Below, piece after piece: positions 1 to 9,367 of a DNA stretch of 64,000 bases. The DNA is from Petrotoga mexicana DSM 14811 (GTDB taxonomy: Bacteria > Thermotogota > Thermotogae > Petrotogales > Petrotogaceae). Location: positions 1-64,000 of the forward strand of contig NZ_AZRN01000006.1 of the NCBI RefSeq assembly GCF_002895565.1. Reading direction: 5' to 3'. Each line of letters begins with the position of its first letter. The first letter of the stretch is position 1. The translations under genes were made by a program, and so were the position numbers. A model generated the notes under the pieces. The model ran no database searches. It was given only the letters and a program-made list of their open reading frames with translations, and had not been told where the DNA came from.

Positions 1-288
1 AATGTACAACAAAGTTTCAACAGGATAAAAGAAAGGATAGAAAGGATGGACCAAGGGATAGAAAACATGACAGCAAGTGCTCAAGAACAAAGTGCAAGTG
101 CGCAAGAGATGAGCACAGCAATGGACAGGGTAGCGAAAGCGGTAACAGAGATAAGTGAACAACTAGAAAGGTCAAGAAGTGTAATAGACGAACAAGTAAA
201 ACAAGGGGTAGGGATAAACGAAGAAGCGAAAGAGTTGAGTGAGTTAGCCACAGAGTTAAAAGGATTAGTTGAAAGTTTTAAGATATAA
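1..288 (+). CDS. Methyl-accepting chemotaxis protein, C-terminal fragment
   Basis: The reading frame is open from the first base, so the gene starts upstream of the window; only the last 95 residues are seen. They form an Ala/Ser/Gln/Glu-rich heptad helix (around ASAQEQSASAQEMS) of the kind found in the C-terminal arm of the receptor signalling hairpin, which contains the methylated Gln/Glu sites. The protein ends in a short LKGLVESFKI-like tail. In this family the hairpin controls the CheA-CheW array at the cell pole. The sensor domain is outside the window, so the ligand is unknown. A strong hairpin terminator follows directly. Confidence 0.85.
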   Translation, partial: NVQQSFNRIKERIERMDQGIENMTASAQEQSASAQEMSTAMDRVAKAVTEISEQLERSRSVIDEQVKQGVGINEEAKELSELATELKGLVESFKI

Positions 289-300
289 AAAGATTTATTT

Positions 301-336
301 TGATAAAAGGCAGACTAAGTAGTCTGCCTTTTATCA
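301..336 (+). terminator. Rho-independent terminator after the chemotaxis receptor
   Basis: Perfect 17-bp inverted repeat (301-317 with 320-336). The practical stem is AAAGGCAGAC/GTCTGCCTTT with a short loop and a T4 run inside the 3' arm. It lies 12 bases after the receptor stop codon. Confidence 0.8.
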
Positions 337-377
337 TTGACAAATTAATTTCACTAAAAAAACAAGTGCTATTTTTA

Positions 378-386
378 TGATATAAT
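378..386 (+). promoter_or_regulatory. Extended -10 promoter for the orphan binding protein
   Basis: TGATATAAT (TGN plus TATAAT at 381-386), 36 bases before the start codon at 422. No good -35 lies at 16-18 bp, which extended -10 promoters tolerate. Confidence 0.5.
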
Positions 387-421
387 TTAGTAAGAATGAA
401 AAATACGAGGGGGTGTGTAAA

Positions 422-1660
422 ATGAAAAAAAAATTGTTTGTTTTCATTGTCACATCTTTATTTATCAACTTGTTTGCTGTTCAAATAAATATCGCTGTTG
501 AATCAATAGAAGATCAAATTCAATTACTAAACTCCCAAATAGAGAATTTTGAAAAACAAAATCCAGGTATTGATGTTGAAATATATTTGATTCCAAGTTA
601 TCCAGGTTCAACTTACAAATTTTACGGGACATTTGTAGTTACCAACGCGAAAGAACCTACGATCTTATCTCTTGATATGGAGTGGATAAATGAATTTTCT
701 CCTTTTCTTGTAAGCTTAAATCAAGACACTGAATATTTTGATGTAAACAATTTTATTCCACAAATCTTAGAAATGGTAACAATTAATGGTGAATTAAAGG
801 CTATTCCTTATTATGTCGAAACTGGTGTTTTATATTATCGAAAGGATTTATTGGAAAAATATGGATATGAAGTACCGAAAACCTGGAATGAATTGATTAC
901 AATTGCAAAGGATATTTCCCAAAAAGAAGGAATAGAAGGATTTGTTTGGCCAGGTGCTAGATACGAAGAGTTAACAACTTTTTTCCTTGAAATTTTTTAT
1001 TCTCATGGAGGTAAGATATTCGAAGGAGATAACTTTGTTCTAGAACAACCAGAAAATAAAGAAAAGGCTTTAGAAAGCCTAAAAATCTTAAATAAAATAA
1101 TATCGGAAGAAATTAGTCCAAAAGGTGTAACAACTTACAGAGAAGAAGAATGCAGAAATATATTTCAAAGTGGCGATGCCGTTTTCATGAGAAACTTGAG
1201 CTATGCTTGGCATTTAATAAATAGCGAAGGTTCGGCTGTTAGTGGAAAGGTTGGGGTCGCACCTATTCCAAAAACTGAATTTACAAATCAACATGTATCT
1301 GTTCTTGAAGGAAAAGCCTTAGCGATAAATCCAAACGCTTCTGATGAAGAGAAAAAAGCTGCAAAACAATTTATAAAGTACTTGACTTCCAATGAAAGTC
1401 AAGCACAAAGATTAATACAATTAAACTTTTTACCAACTAATTTAGAAGTATTTAACGAACCAACTATCTCTGAAGTTGATCCCAATTTATTGAATTTTAG
1501 ATCATCTTTAGAGAATTTAGTTTTAAAGCCAAAATCGCCCATATACACAGAAATTTCTTTTGCTATACAAAATAATGTGTATGATGCCTTAACAGGAAGA
1601 ATTTCAGTAGAAAAGGCTTTAAACAACATGATAGCAGAAATAGGGTTTTTATTACGTTAA
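422..1660 (+). CDS. ABC transporter extracellular solute-binding protein (family 1, sugar type)
   Basis: About 412 residues. A basic N-terminus followed by a hydrophobic stretch (MKKKLFVFIVTSLFINLFAV) looks like a signal peptide, so the protein should be exported. The body is like family 1 sugar-binding proteins: an early helix with EKQNPGIDVE, then PYYVETGVLYYRKDLLEKYG and PKTWNELI. The start is placed at the ATG at 422, with AGGGGG eight bases upstream; a GTG at 413 in the same frame overlaps that ribosome site. No permease or ATPase gene is adjacent, so it either supplies a transporter encoded elsewhere or one outside the window. The substrate cannot be read from sequence. Confidence 0.85.
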   Translation: MKKKLFVFIVTSLFINLFAVQINIAVESIEDQIQLLNSQIENFEKQNPGIDVEIYLIPSYPGSTYKFYGTFVVTNAKEPTILSLDMEWINEFSPFLVSLNQDTEYFDVNNFIPQILEMVTINGELKAIPYYVETGVLYYRKDLLEKYGYEVPKTWNELITIAKDISQKEGIEGFVWPGARYEELTTFFLEIFYSHGGKIFEGDNFVLEQPENKEKALESLKILNKIISEEISPKGVTTYREEECRNIFQSGDAVFMRNLSYAWHLINSEGSAVSGKVGVAPIPKTEFTNQHVSVLEGKALAINPNASDEEKKAAKQFIKYLTSNESQAQRLIQLNFLPTNLEVFNEPTISEVDPNLLNFRSSLENLVLKPKSPIYTEISFAIQNNVYDALTGRISVEKALNNMIAEIGFLLR

Positions 1661-1700
1661 AGGATTCAATTAAAAAAATTAATATCGGAGGTGTAATTTA

Positions 1701-2912
1701 GTGAACAGTGTAGATCGACAACAAGTTATAAAAGACTTAGTAGTTAAGACAGATTCAAAAATAGTATTACTCGTCATGGATGGGTTGGGAGATCTGCCAA
1801 AAGATGGTAAAACTCCTCTTCAAGCTGCATACAAACCCAACATGGATGCTCTAGCCAAAGAAAGTGATTTAGGGCAAAGTGTACCTGTTCTACAAGGAGT
1901 CACTCCTGGTAGCGGTCCCGGGCATCTTTCTCTGTTTGGCTATGATTCCTTAAAGTATGACATAGGAAGAGGTATATTGGAAGCGCTTGGATTAGGAATA
2001 AAAGTGGATAAAAAGGACGTTGTTGCAAGAGGCAATTTTGCAACAATAAAAGATGGGATAATAGTTGATAGAAGAGCGGGAAGACCAGCTAGTGAAGAAT
2101 CAAAGAAAATTGTAGAAATTCTCTCCAAAAATATTAAAAAAATTGAAGACGTTGATATTACTTTCTATCCAGGGAAAGAACATAGATTTGTGGTTAAATT
2201 TACAGGAGAGGGCTTATTCGATGAAGTAACGGATGCTGACCCACAAAGAGAAGGGCTGCCAATGGAATGGGCTAAGGCAACCAATCCTGATTCTGAAAAA
2301 ATGGCTAATATAGCGAACAAATTGATAAAAGAGATAGGGGAAGTGTTGAAAGATCAACCAAAAATGAACTTCGCACTATTACGAGGATTTTCCAAGCATC
2401 CTCTACTGCCATCTTTTGAAGAGAACTATAAACTAAAGGCCGCTGCTATTGCCACATACCCTATGTATAAAGGACTTGCAAAATTAGTAGGAATGGAAGT
2501 GTTAGAAGCAGGACAAACAACAGAAGATGAGGTCGAAACATTGAAAAAAGTATGGAATGAATATGATTTCTTCTACTTTCATGTGAAAAAAACTGATTCC
2601 TACGGTGAAGATGGAAATTTTGAGGAAAAAGTGAAAGTAATTGAAAATACCGATAAAGCTGTGAAGGAAATTTTAAACCTCAATCCAGATGTTTTAATCA
2701 TCACCGGAGACCATTCTACTCCTGCTTTACTCAAAGCACATAGTTGGCATCCTGTTCCTGTTTTGATTTATTCAAAATATGTAAGAAAAGGATTGTCTGT
2801 ATCTTTTGATGAATATGAATGCGCAAAGGGAACCCTTGGAACGATATCAGCCTTGGATATTATGCCGTTAGCTTTAGCAAATGCTTTAAAACTAGAAAAG
2901 TACGGAGCTTAA
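1701..2912 (+). CDS. apgM: 2,3-bisphosphoglycerate-independent phosphoglycerate mutase, archaeal type
   Basis: 403 residues of the ApgM branch of the alkaline phosphatase superfamily, which interconverts 3- and 2-phosphoglycerate in glycolysis and gluconeogenesis using metal ions and a phospho-serine intermediate. Supporting motifs are LLVMDGLGDLP near the N-terminus (metal Asp), GVTPGSGPGHLSLFGYD (nucleophile region) and ITGDHSTPALLKAHSWHPVP near the C-terminus (metal His/Asp). Length matches the family (about 400, shorter than bacterial GpmI at about 510). It starts at GTG with GGAGGT eight bases upstream, 40 bases after the binding-protein gene and possibly co-transcribed with it. Its end converges on the GH65 gene across a shared hairpin. 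Confidence 0.93.
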   Translation: MNSVDRQQVIKDLVVKTDSKIVLLVMDGLGDLPKDGKTPLQAAYKPNMDALAKESDLGQSVPVLQGVTPGSGPGHLSLFGYDSLKYDIGRGILEALGLGIKVDKKDVVARGNFATIKDGIIVDRRAGRPASEESKKIVEILSKNIKKIEDVDITFYPGKEHRFVVKFTGEGLFDEVTDADPQREGLPMEWAKATNPDSEKMANIANKLIKEIGEVLKDQPKMNFALLRGFSKHPLLPSFEENYKLKAAAIATYPMYKGLAKLVGMEVLEAGQTTEDEVETLKKVWNEYDFFYFHVKKTDSYGEDGNFEEKVKVIENTDKAVKEILNLNPDVLIITGDHSTPALLKAHSWHPVPVLIYSKYVRKGLSVSFDEYECAKGTLGTISALDIMPLALANALKLEKYGA

Positions 2913-2914
2913 TC

Positions 2915-2938
2915 AAAGCGGGCCCTATGGCCCGCTTT
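2915..2938 (+). terminator. Hairpin terminator between apgM and the GH65 gene
   Basis: Ten-bp stem AAAGCGGGCC/GGCCCGCTTT with loop CTAT, then T5 on the plus strand. It lies between two converging stop codons only 26 bases apart. The minus-strand reading has a weaker T-run but could serve the GH65 operon. Confidence 0.85.
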
Positions 2939-5230
2939 TTAAATTGTATTTGAAGTATCAAAAACAAACGATTTGTGACTGATTAAATGGCAATCTTGAG
3001 AAAAAACCTTTACTGTTAGATCTTGTGTTGATTCTAAGATTACTTTATCTTGGAAAATACTGATCGTTATCTTTGCTCCCTTCCAGTAGATTTTGAAAGA
3101 TAACTTCTCCCATTTTTCTGGTATCCAAGGGTTGAGATTCAAAACTCCATTCTCATCTATACTCAATCCCCCAAAACCATAGACAATGCTTTGCCATGAA
3201 CCTCCCGTAGATGCAGCGTGTAATCCAAACTCTGTGTTCCCTTGATTATCTTCCAAATCAGTCATTACTGTTTTCATAAAATATTCATAGGCATTGTGAT
3301 GATCTCCCACTTTCAACCCCATTATTGAATACATAGATGGACTCAAAGAAGATTTATGCATAGTCCTTTTCTCATAATAGTCATAATTCAATTTTTTCGT
3401 ATTGCTATCAAATTCATCGTCTAACAACAATAAAAGCATCACCACATCTGCTTGTTTCACTAGTTGAGTTTTATCCAATTTATTGATCTCTACACCTTTA
3501 GGCCAAATCGGCATCTTGTTTTTGTCCCATTCAGTGATAATATAATCCTTCAGTTTAAAATAGCCCTCAAATTGTTCTATAAGTTCTGTATCATCAAACT
3601 TTGGAATAAATATCTTTTCCGAAATTTCTTTCCAGTTGTTGAAATCTTTTTCTGATAAACCCAAATTATTACACAGTCTATCATATTTTGTGAAATCTCT
3701 TTGTTTAAGTAAGTTAGAAATCTCATAAGCTTTTTTCAAATTCCACCTAGCTAGATAATTCGTATAGGCATTGTTATTTACATGTTCATGAAACTCATCA
3801 GGACCAATAACATTATTTATTTCATATCTATCTTTTTGTTCATTATATTCTAATCTAGATTCCCAAAATTTTGCGGTTTCAAAAAATATTTCAGCTCCAT
3901 GATCAAACATGAAATTCTCATCGTTAGTAGCTCGAAAATATTCCCAATACGCAAAAGGAATATCTGCTGTAATGTGTATTTCTTCATCACCCGTCCATAT
4001 TCTCACTGGATTACCCAAATAATCTTTTCCCCACTTTGGGGTGGTTTCTGAACCATTATCTGTTGACTCCCATGGGAATTGAGCACCATTGTATCCATTC
4101 AAAATGGCATTTTCCCTCGCTCCGTTTAATGTGTTATATCTGTATAGTAGAAGCGACTTTGCCGTTCCCGGTTGAGTGTATGTGAAAAACGGAACCATAA
4201 ATATTTCGGTATCCCAGAATATGTGCCCTTTATATCCTTCCCCGTGTAATCCTTTAGCGGCTATACTAACATTAGGATCGCTTTTATTGGCACATGAAGT
4301 TAATTGAAAAACGTTGAATCTAATGCCTATTTGAGCTTTTTCATCACCTTTTATTTCTATATCAATATCTTCCCAAATCTTTTCCCATTCTTCACAGTGT
4401 TTTTTTAATTCTTTTTCATAACCTTCAAAGGCAAATTCTACTAAAGCTTCTTCTGAAACTTTTTCAATATCAGTTATATTATCTCTCGTTGTATAAGTTA
4501 CTCCATATTTATATATAGTATAAGTTTCATTTTTTTCAAGAAAAATCTCGTAAAGTTCTTTTACTTTACTACCTAAAATTTTAAAAGAGCGATTTCTTAA
4601 AAGGTTATTATGATTTTTGTAGCAACGCAACGTTGTTGCTTCGATTACATCAATTGCTTTATCTTTTGTCGAAGATTTTAAAAATATACCCGGCTTCAAA
4701 TCTTTCATTTTTAGAACATTATAATGTTTCACTTCTTTATAAGGATCGTGTACAGAATTTGTAATTGATCCATCTATTGTGTTTTCAATAATAAGTTTAC
4801 CTGAAAAATTCTTCGGTATTATTTCATATTTAGCTGCCCACTTGTGTACATTATTTTTGCTAACAAATCTTTCGGCATTGATCGTTAATATTTCACCAGA
4901 ACTCAATTCAACTTCTAAGTTTGTTTTTAAAACCGCTTTTCTCATATCAAGAAACCTTTTGAACCTTCTAATTTTGTGATTATCTAAATTAACTACTTTT
5001 CCATTGATATAGAATTTTATTGTTAAAGGGTCCGGATTATTCACTATCTCCTGTACTTCTGCTTCTGATTTGTCATATATACCAGCAATAAAGTTACCTT
5101 TCCATCCTTCACTTGAAAATTCGTTGAATCCTCTAAGTCCACGATAACCATTTGCTAATGTGAAAATAGTCTCGTATTTTTTGTTTTCTTTTGGATTATA
5201 TTCGTCTTGTACAATTTCCCAAAGGCTCAA
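2939..5230 (-). CDS. Glycoside hydrolase family 65 disaccharide phosphorylase
   Basis: 763 residues, the usual length for GH65 phosphorylases of the maltose, trehalose, kojibiose and nigerose type. These inverting enzymes split an alpha-glucoside with phosphate into beta-glucose 1-phosphate and a sugar. The catalytic acid is seen in GPDEFHEHVNNNAYTNY (Glu479), and HAASTGGSW near the C-terminus belongs to the phosphate/sugar pocket. No signal peptide, so it is cytosolic. TTG start with GGGAGG upstream. It is the last gene of a LacI operon with beta-phosphoglucomutase and an ABC importer, which supports intracellular phosphorolysis of an imported disaccharide. Exact substrate is not readable from motifs; trehalose or kojibiose are reasonable candidates, maltose is less favoured. 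Confidence 0.9.
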   Translation of the reverse strand: MSLWEIVQDEYNPKENKKYETIFTLANGYRGLRGFNEFSSEGWKGNFIAGIYDKSEAEVQEIVNNPDPLTIKFYINGKVVNLDNHKIRRFKRFLDMRKAVLKTNLEVELSSGEILTINAERFVSKNNVHKWAAKYEIIPKNFSGKLIIENTIDGSITNSVHDPYKEVKHYNVLKMKDLKPGIFLKSSTKDKAIDVIEATTLRCYKNHNNLLRNRSFKILGSKVKELYEIFLEKNETYTIYKYGVTYTTRDNITDIEKVSEEALVEFAFEGYEKELKKHCEEWEKIWEDIDIEIKGDEKAQIGIRFNVFQLTSCANKSDPNVSIAAKGLHGEGYKGHIFWDTEIFMVPFFTYTQPGTAKSLLLYRYNTLNGARENAILNGYNGAQFPWESTDNGSETTPKWGKDYLGNPVRIWTGDEEIHITADIPFAYWEYFRATNDENFMFDHGAEIFFETAKFWESRLEYNEQKDRYEINNVIGPDEFHEHVNNNAYTNYLARWNLKKAYEISNLLKQRDFTKYDRLCNNLGLSEKDFNNWKEISEKIFIPKFDDTELIEQFEGYFKLKDYIITEWDKNKMPIWPKGVEINKLDKTQLVKQADVVMLLLLLDDEFDSNTKKLNYDYYEKRTMHKSSLSPSMYSIMGLKVGDHHNAYEYFMKTVMTDLEDNQGNTEFGLHAASTGGSWQSIVYGFGGLSIDENGVLNLNPWIPEKWEKLSFKIYWKGAKITISIFQDKVILESTQDLTVKVFSQDCHLISHKSFVFDTSNTI

Positions 5231-5258
5231 AATTTACTCCCTCCCAAAAGATATATTT

Positions 5259-5903
5259 TTAAATAAATTCAATCAAAGTAAAATTAATGTTTTTAAAATT
5301 CTTAATTACTTTATCCGCACCTTTCAATACTTCTTCTTCTCCCACACCAATAACTTTCATTCCAGCCCTTTTTGCAGCTTGAACCCCTGCAACGGCGTCT
5401 TCAAAAACGACACATTCTTCGGGCTTTAAATTTAAATAATTAGAAGCTTTTAAAAAGATTTCGGGATTAGGTTTTGCATTACTTATCATTGTTCCATCTA
5501 TAACCGCATCGAAGACTTCTTCCAAATTTAATCGCTTTAAAATTAATTTTGTATTTTTACTAGCTGATGCGATTGCGATCTTAATACCTTTTCTTTTCAG
5601 ATTTTTTATAAATTCTTCTACACCAGGAAGTAATTCATTTTTGTCCATGTTATTTATGTACTCAACATACCAATTATTTTTCTTTTGTGCTAGCTCTTCT
5701 TTTTCTTCATGTCTAAGGTTCAAATTTCCTAAATCTAATATAATCTCTAAACTTTTCATCCTACTAACACCTTTTAACCTTTCATTATCTTTTTTATTAA
5801 AAGGTATATTCAACTGGTCCGCAAGTTTCTTCCATGCCATATAATGATATTTTGCTGTATCGACTATCACTCCATCTAAATCGAAAATGCAGGCTTTTAT
5901 CAA
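5259..5903 (-). CDS. pgmB: Beta-phosphoglucomutase (HAD superfamily)
   Basis: 214 residues. It interconverts beta-glucose 1-phosphate and glucose 6-phosphate, feeding the GH65 product into glycolysis. HAD motifs are all present: FDLDGVIVDTAKYH (nucleophile and acid/base Asp), LKGVSRMKSLE (cap substrate loop), ASASKN (motif II), KPNPEIFLKA (motif III Lys) and EDAVAGVQAAKRAG (motif IV). The LKGVSR cap loop is typical of beta-PGM rather than general phosphatases. TTG start with AAGGAGG upstream. It sits 28 bases before the GH65 gene, the classic pairing for GH65 phosphorolysis. Confidence 0.93.
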   Translation of the reverse strand: MIKACIFDLDGVIVDTAKYHYMAWKKLADQLNIPFNKKDNERLKGVSRMKSLEIILDLGNLNLRHEEKEELAQKKNNWYVEYINNMDKNELLPGVEEFIKNLKRKGIKIAIASASKNTKLILKRLNLEEVFDAVIDGTMISNAKPNPEIFLKASNYLNLKPEECVVFEDAVAGVQAAKRAGMKVIGVGEEEVLKGADKVIKNFKNINFTLIEFI

Positions 5904-5962
5904 AGATTAATCCTCCTTTGTATTTCTAAAATCTGTACCTTCATCATCAAATTTTTTATCGT

Positions 5963-6856
5963 TTAACCTTTAACCGCAGCAGCTCTACCCGTTTCAACAA
6001 ACTGTTTTTGAAATGAAAGAAAAATAATTATCATTGGAATCGTCATTATGATAGTTGCCGCCATCATATACTGCCAGAACGTATAATAAGACGTCTTAAA
6101 GAAGTTTAACCCTAGGGTTAAGGTGTACATCTCTTTTTGAGAAGTAATTATTAAAGGCCATTGAAAATCGTTCCAAGCACCTAAAAAGGTGTATATCGCT
6201 AACGCCCCAACAGCAGGTCTAGCATTGGGTAACACTATTCGGAAAAAAGTTCCTCCTATCCCAGCGCCATCTATTCGTGCAGCTTCTTCCATTTCTTTTG
6301 GAAAATTCATAAAGAACTGCCTCATCAAAAAAAGTCCAAAAATATTTGCCAATTTTGGGAACACCATTCCATAATACGTATTGACTAAATCCCAATTTAC
6401 CATTAAAGTATATTGTGGTATCATGGTAACTTGAGCTGGAACCATCATGGTTCCTAGAAAAAGAGCGAACCACACTTCCTTTAAGGGAAATCTTAGTCTC
6501 GCAAAAGCATAACCACCCAAGGTACCTATGAGAATGTTCCCTAAGGTGATAAGGCCTGCGTATAAAACTGTATTTAAAAACCATCTCGAATACAATGGAA
6601 CTACTTCAAAAACCTTCGCGTAGTTTTCAAATGTCAAAGGAGCGCCAAAAGCCTTAGGTGGCCATTCAAAGATTCGTATCTTTGGGGGCCAACTCATTAC
6701 ATCAGTACCTTTGGTAATACCGTTTTCGTCAACATAATTCATAGGAACAAATGAAACGAGTGCCGCCCACAAAAAAGGAAAAAGGGAAATTAAAGTGTAA
6801 ACAATTAAAACAATATAAGATATTATCCTTGCAATTTTCCATTTTTTCTCTGTCAT
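5963..6856 (-). CDS. Carbohydrate ABC transporter permease, MalG-like
   Basis: About 297 residues with six predicted membrane helices. The inner-membrane loop EEAARIDGAGIGGTFFRIVLPNARP is the EAA motif that contacts the transport ATPase. The start is put at ATG 6856, with GAGGTG six bases upstream overlapping the stop of the preceding permease; longer in-frame starts would run back into that gene. Partner of the MalF-like permease and the binding protein upstream. No ATPase subunit is encoded in the operon, so a shared MsmX-type ATPase from elsewhere in the genome is inferred. Confidence 0.92.
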   Translation of the reverse strand: MTEKKWKIARIISYIVLIVYTLISLFPFLWAALVSFVPMNYVDENGITKGTDVMSWPPKIRIFEWPPKAFGAPLTFENYAKVFEVVPLYSRWFLNTVLYAGLITLGNILIGTLGGYAFARLRFPLKEVWFALFLGTMMVPAQVTMIPQYTLMVNWDLVNTYYGMVFPKLANIFGLFLMRQFFMNFPKEMEEAARIDGAGIGGTFFRIVLPNARPAVGALAIYTFLGAWNDFQWPLIITSQKEMYTLTLGLNFFKTSYYTFWQYMMAATIIMTIPMIIIFLSFQKQFVETGRAAAVKG

Positions 6857-6866
6857 CGATTTCACC

Positions 6867-8030
6867 TCAATATTCTTCAGGGATGTATCTTCGCTGTAAA
6901 AACGTAATGAACATAATAATCGCAAAAAGTATTAATGCTAGCGAGGAAGCATACCCCATATTCCCATATTCAAAAGCATTTTTATATATATAAAAAGAGA
7001 TCGTGATATTTCTCATATTTTCGATTAAAAAATAAATCTGATCAAACACTTGCATACAGCCAATAGTTCCCATGACTATAACAAACAAGATCTGTGGTCT
7101 TAAAAGAGGTAAAGTAATTCTCCAAAATTTCTGTCCCCCAGTCGCACCATCTATATCTGCAGCTTCATATAATGAATTGGGAATATCCTGCAGCCCTGCT
7201 AAAAAGGTAATCATAAAATATCCGGCCGTAGACCATATGTTCATGAGCATTATTGAAAATAACGCCGTATTTGGATTATTAAGCCAATCTATTGGTTGAT
7301 ATCCAAAATTACCGAAAAGCGTTACAAGAATTCGATTTAAGATTCCAGGTTTAGAATAAATCAACCAAAAAATCATTGAGATTGCCGCAGACGATGTTAT
7401 GGCTGGTAGGAAAAATACAACTTTGTAAAATTTAACCCCCTTAACTTTTGAATTCGCTGCAACTGCTAACAAAACAGCTAAAAAAGTTTGTATTGGAACA
7501 ACGATCATTGTATACAGTAAGGTATTGAAAAGGGAAATTCTAACGTAATCATCATTAAACATTCTCCGAAAATTTTCTAATCCAACAATTTGGGGCCTAT
7601 ATTTTTTAAATAGATCTTTTTCTTCTTTCATATAAGTTGTCATAAATTCTGAATTTGTCATAGTTGTATCTAATTTACCTTCGATAAAATCCTTCAAAAG
7701 TTCTTGGGTATCGAAATATTTAAGTATCGCTTCTTTTTGTTCCTCCGTCAAATTTATGCCAACATCATATTGAACGAAAGATAGTACATCAAACCAATCT
7801 TCTATTTCATCAACTGATTTCACATCTGTCTGGAACATACCAAGGTGAAGCTCAATAGCTTCTTGCGGGTTAAGAGGTGCCTTGAATTTTTGTGTTTCTA
7901 AAGGATTAAAATTGGTAAAACTATAATAAAATATCATAATAATTGGGTATATAACAAATAATAAAACTATAATTATAACAGGGGAAGCGAACACATACCC
8001 AGATATTGCTTCTCTAGTTTTAGGTTTCAC
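6867..8030 (-). CDS. Carbohydrate ABC transporter permease, MalF-like
   Basis: About 387 residues. One N-terminal helix is followed by a soluble insertion of roughly 110 residues and then the permease core, as in MalF-type proteins. The EAA loop is LYEAADIDGATGGQKFWRITLPLLRP. Start placed at GTG 8030 with GAGGTG five bases upstream; an in-frame ATG at 8078 would lie inside the upstream terminator hairpin and has no ribosome site. Forms the membrane channel with the next gene. Confidence 0.9.
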   Translation of the reverse strand: MKPKTREAISGYVFASPVIIIVLLFVIYPIIMIFYYSFTNFNPLETQKFKAPLNPQEAIELHLGMFQTDVKSVDEIEDWFDVLSFVQYDVGINLTEEQKEAILKYFDTQELLKDFIEGKLDTTMTNSEFMTTYMKEEKDLFKKYRPQIVGLENFRRMFNDDYVRISLFNTLLYTMIVVPIQTFLAVLLAVAANSKVKGVKFYKVVFFLPAITSSAAISMIFWLIYSKPGILNRILVTLFGNFGYQPIDWLNNPNTALFSIMLMNIWSTAGYFMITFLAGLQDIPNSLYEAADIDGATGGQKFWRITLPLLRPQILFVIVMGTIGCMQVFDQIYFLIENMRNITISFYIYKNAFEYGNMGYASSLALILFAIIMFITFLQRRYIPEEY

Positions 8031-8051
8031 AAAATCACCTCTTTTCTTAAA

Positions 8052-8080
8052 AAATGATGAGGGGTAACCCCTCATCATTT
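8052..8080 (-). terminator. Intra-operon terminator between binding protein and permeases
   Basis: Perfect 13-bp inverted repeat (8052-8064 and 8068-8080, arm AAATGATGAGGGG) with a 3-base loop. Read on the minus strand it is followed by a run of T. It lies between the stop of the binding-protein gene (8121) and the start of the first permease (8030), so it should partly stop transcription and leave more mRNA for the binding protein than for the permeases. Confidence 0.85.
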
Positions 8081-8120
8081 AATTCACTTGAATAAAAGCC
8101 TTGAAGACAACTAGTCTGAT

Positions 8121-9332
8121 TTACTGAGTTACCCAAGAATTGTAATTCTTTTCGATAGAATTAACAGCTTCTTCGATAGTAATTCTTCCTGCAAAAAGGT
8201 CATTTAGTAACGAATTCAAATAATCGTTTGCCTTTGCAAATATACCGGTAGGAGTAGGAACTCTCCATGGGTAACCAAATTCAACTGAATCATAGAACAC
8301 CTGCTTCATAGGATCTGTATCTTTAGCAGCTACACTTTGCCTTGAACCAAGAACCCCAGCCTTTTCAACGAAAATTTCTTGTCCTTCAGTTACTAAGAAT
8401 TTTAAAACCTCCCAAGCTTCGTCCTTGTGTAGGGATTGTCTATTCATCCCCCAAGCAACGGTATATATCATAGTGGATGCCTCAACAAGACTTGGTATTT
8501 CAACTATACCTGTCTTTTCTTCAACGTTTGGAAAAGATTCTCTTATATATCCCAAAGCCCAAGGGCCTTCCATTACCATAGCAGTCATCTCTTTAGCAAA
8601 AGCATCTCCAAGCCACCCCGCACCCAAAGTGGATGGTAGATAAGCCAAATCGTATTTTGTAGCTAGTTCAGTATAAAACTTTAAGGCAGCCACCGCTTCT
8701 TTTTCGGTTAAGGCAGTTGATAAATCTTCTTTCACCAATCTTCCACCAAAGCTATGAATTAATGGAATCAACCTGTTGAAATCTGCTGCCAAAGATAAAG
8801 GTGTATCGTACCCTCTTTCTTTCAATAAAGCTGCTTTGTACAACAAATCAAACCACGTATCATCACTAGTAGGATAAGGAACTCCGTATTCATCAAAAAT
8901 CTCTTTGTTGTAGAAAAGCGCAAGAGTTGAGAAATCTTTAGCTACTCCATATATTCTATTGTTAAATGTGAACGCATCCACCAAGTTGGGATAGAAGTCG
9001 TCAATATCAAAGTTATCTCTTTGTATGTAAAGATCTAAAGGTTGTAAAACATTGGCTCTTGCAAGCTCTTCGAAAACATACACATCTACATAGAACAGAT
9101 CAGGCCCTTGACCACCAGATAACCTAGTCATAAGCGTTTGTTTGTAATCTCCGGCAATAGGATCCCATCTGACTTGGATATCTTGATGAGAAGAGTTGAA
9201 TTTTTGAACAATCTCGTTTATAGCTGATTCTTCAGCAGGGTTCCCAGGCCATCCGGTGATGGTAATAGTAACAGCAGAAAAAGATGAACCTACCAACAAA
9301 ACCATTAAAACAAATAAAGCTAACTTTCTCAT
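8121..9332 (-). CDS. Sugar ABC transporter substrate-binding protein
   Basis: 403 residues with a clear signal peptide (MRKLALFVLMVLLVGSSFSA). Family 1 features are GWPGNPAEESAINEIVQKFN near the mature N-terminus, LMTRLSGGQGPDLFYVDVYVFEELA, and AMVMEGPWALGYIRE in the second lobe. ATG start with AAGGAGG upstream. It follows the LacI gene by 35 bases and precedes two permeases, so it is the receptor for the disaccharide cleaved by the GH65 enzyme. Confidence 0.93.
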   Translation of the reverse strand: MRKLALFVLMVLLVGSSFSAVTITITGWPGNPAEESAINEIVQKFNSSHQDIQVRWDPIAGDYKQTLMTRLSGGQGPDLFYVDVYVFEELARANVLQPLDLYIQRDNFDIDDFYPNLVDAFTFNNRIYGVAKDFSTLALFYNKEIFDEYGVPYPTSDDTWFDLLYKAALLKERGYDTPLSLAADFNRLIPLIHSFGGRLVKEDLSTALTEKEAVAALKFYTELATKYDLAYLPSTLGAGWLGDAFAKEMTAMVMEGPWALGYIRESFPNVEEKTGIVEIPSLVEASTMIYTVAWGMNRQSLHKDEAWEVLKFLVTEGQEIFVEKAGVLGSRQSVAAKDTDPMKQVFYDSVEFGYPWRVPTPTGIFAKANDYLNSLLNDLFAGRITIEEAVNSIEKNYNSWVTQ

Positions 9333-9367
9333 ACAATACTACCTCCTTTAAAGTGTTTTTTATGATA

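Noticed and set aside
337-342. TTGACA as -35 for the binding protein gene
   Set aside because: It is 38 bp from the TATAAT at 381, far beyond a workable spacer, and overlaps the preceding terminator.
6219-6584. 121-codon minus frame inside the MalG-like permease gene
   Set aside because: It is a shadow frame of a well supported membrane protein, with no ribosome site.
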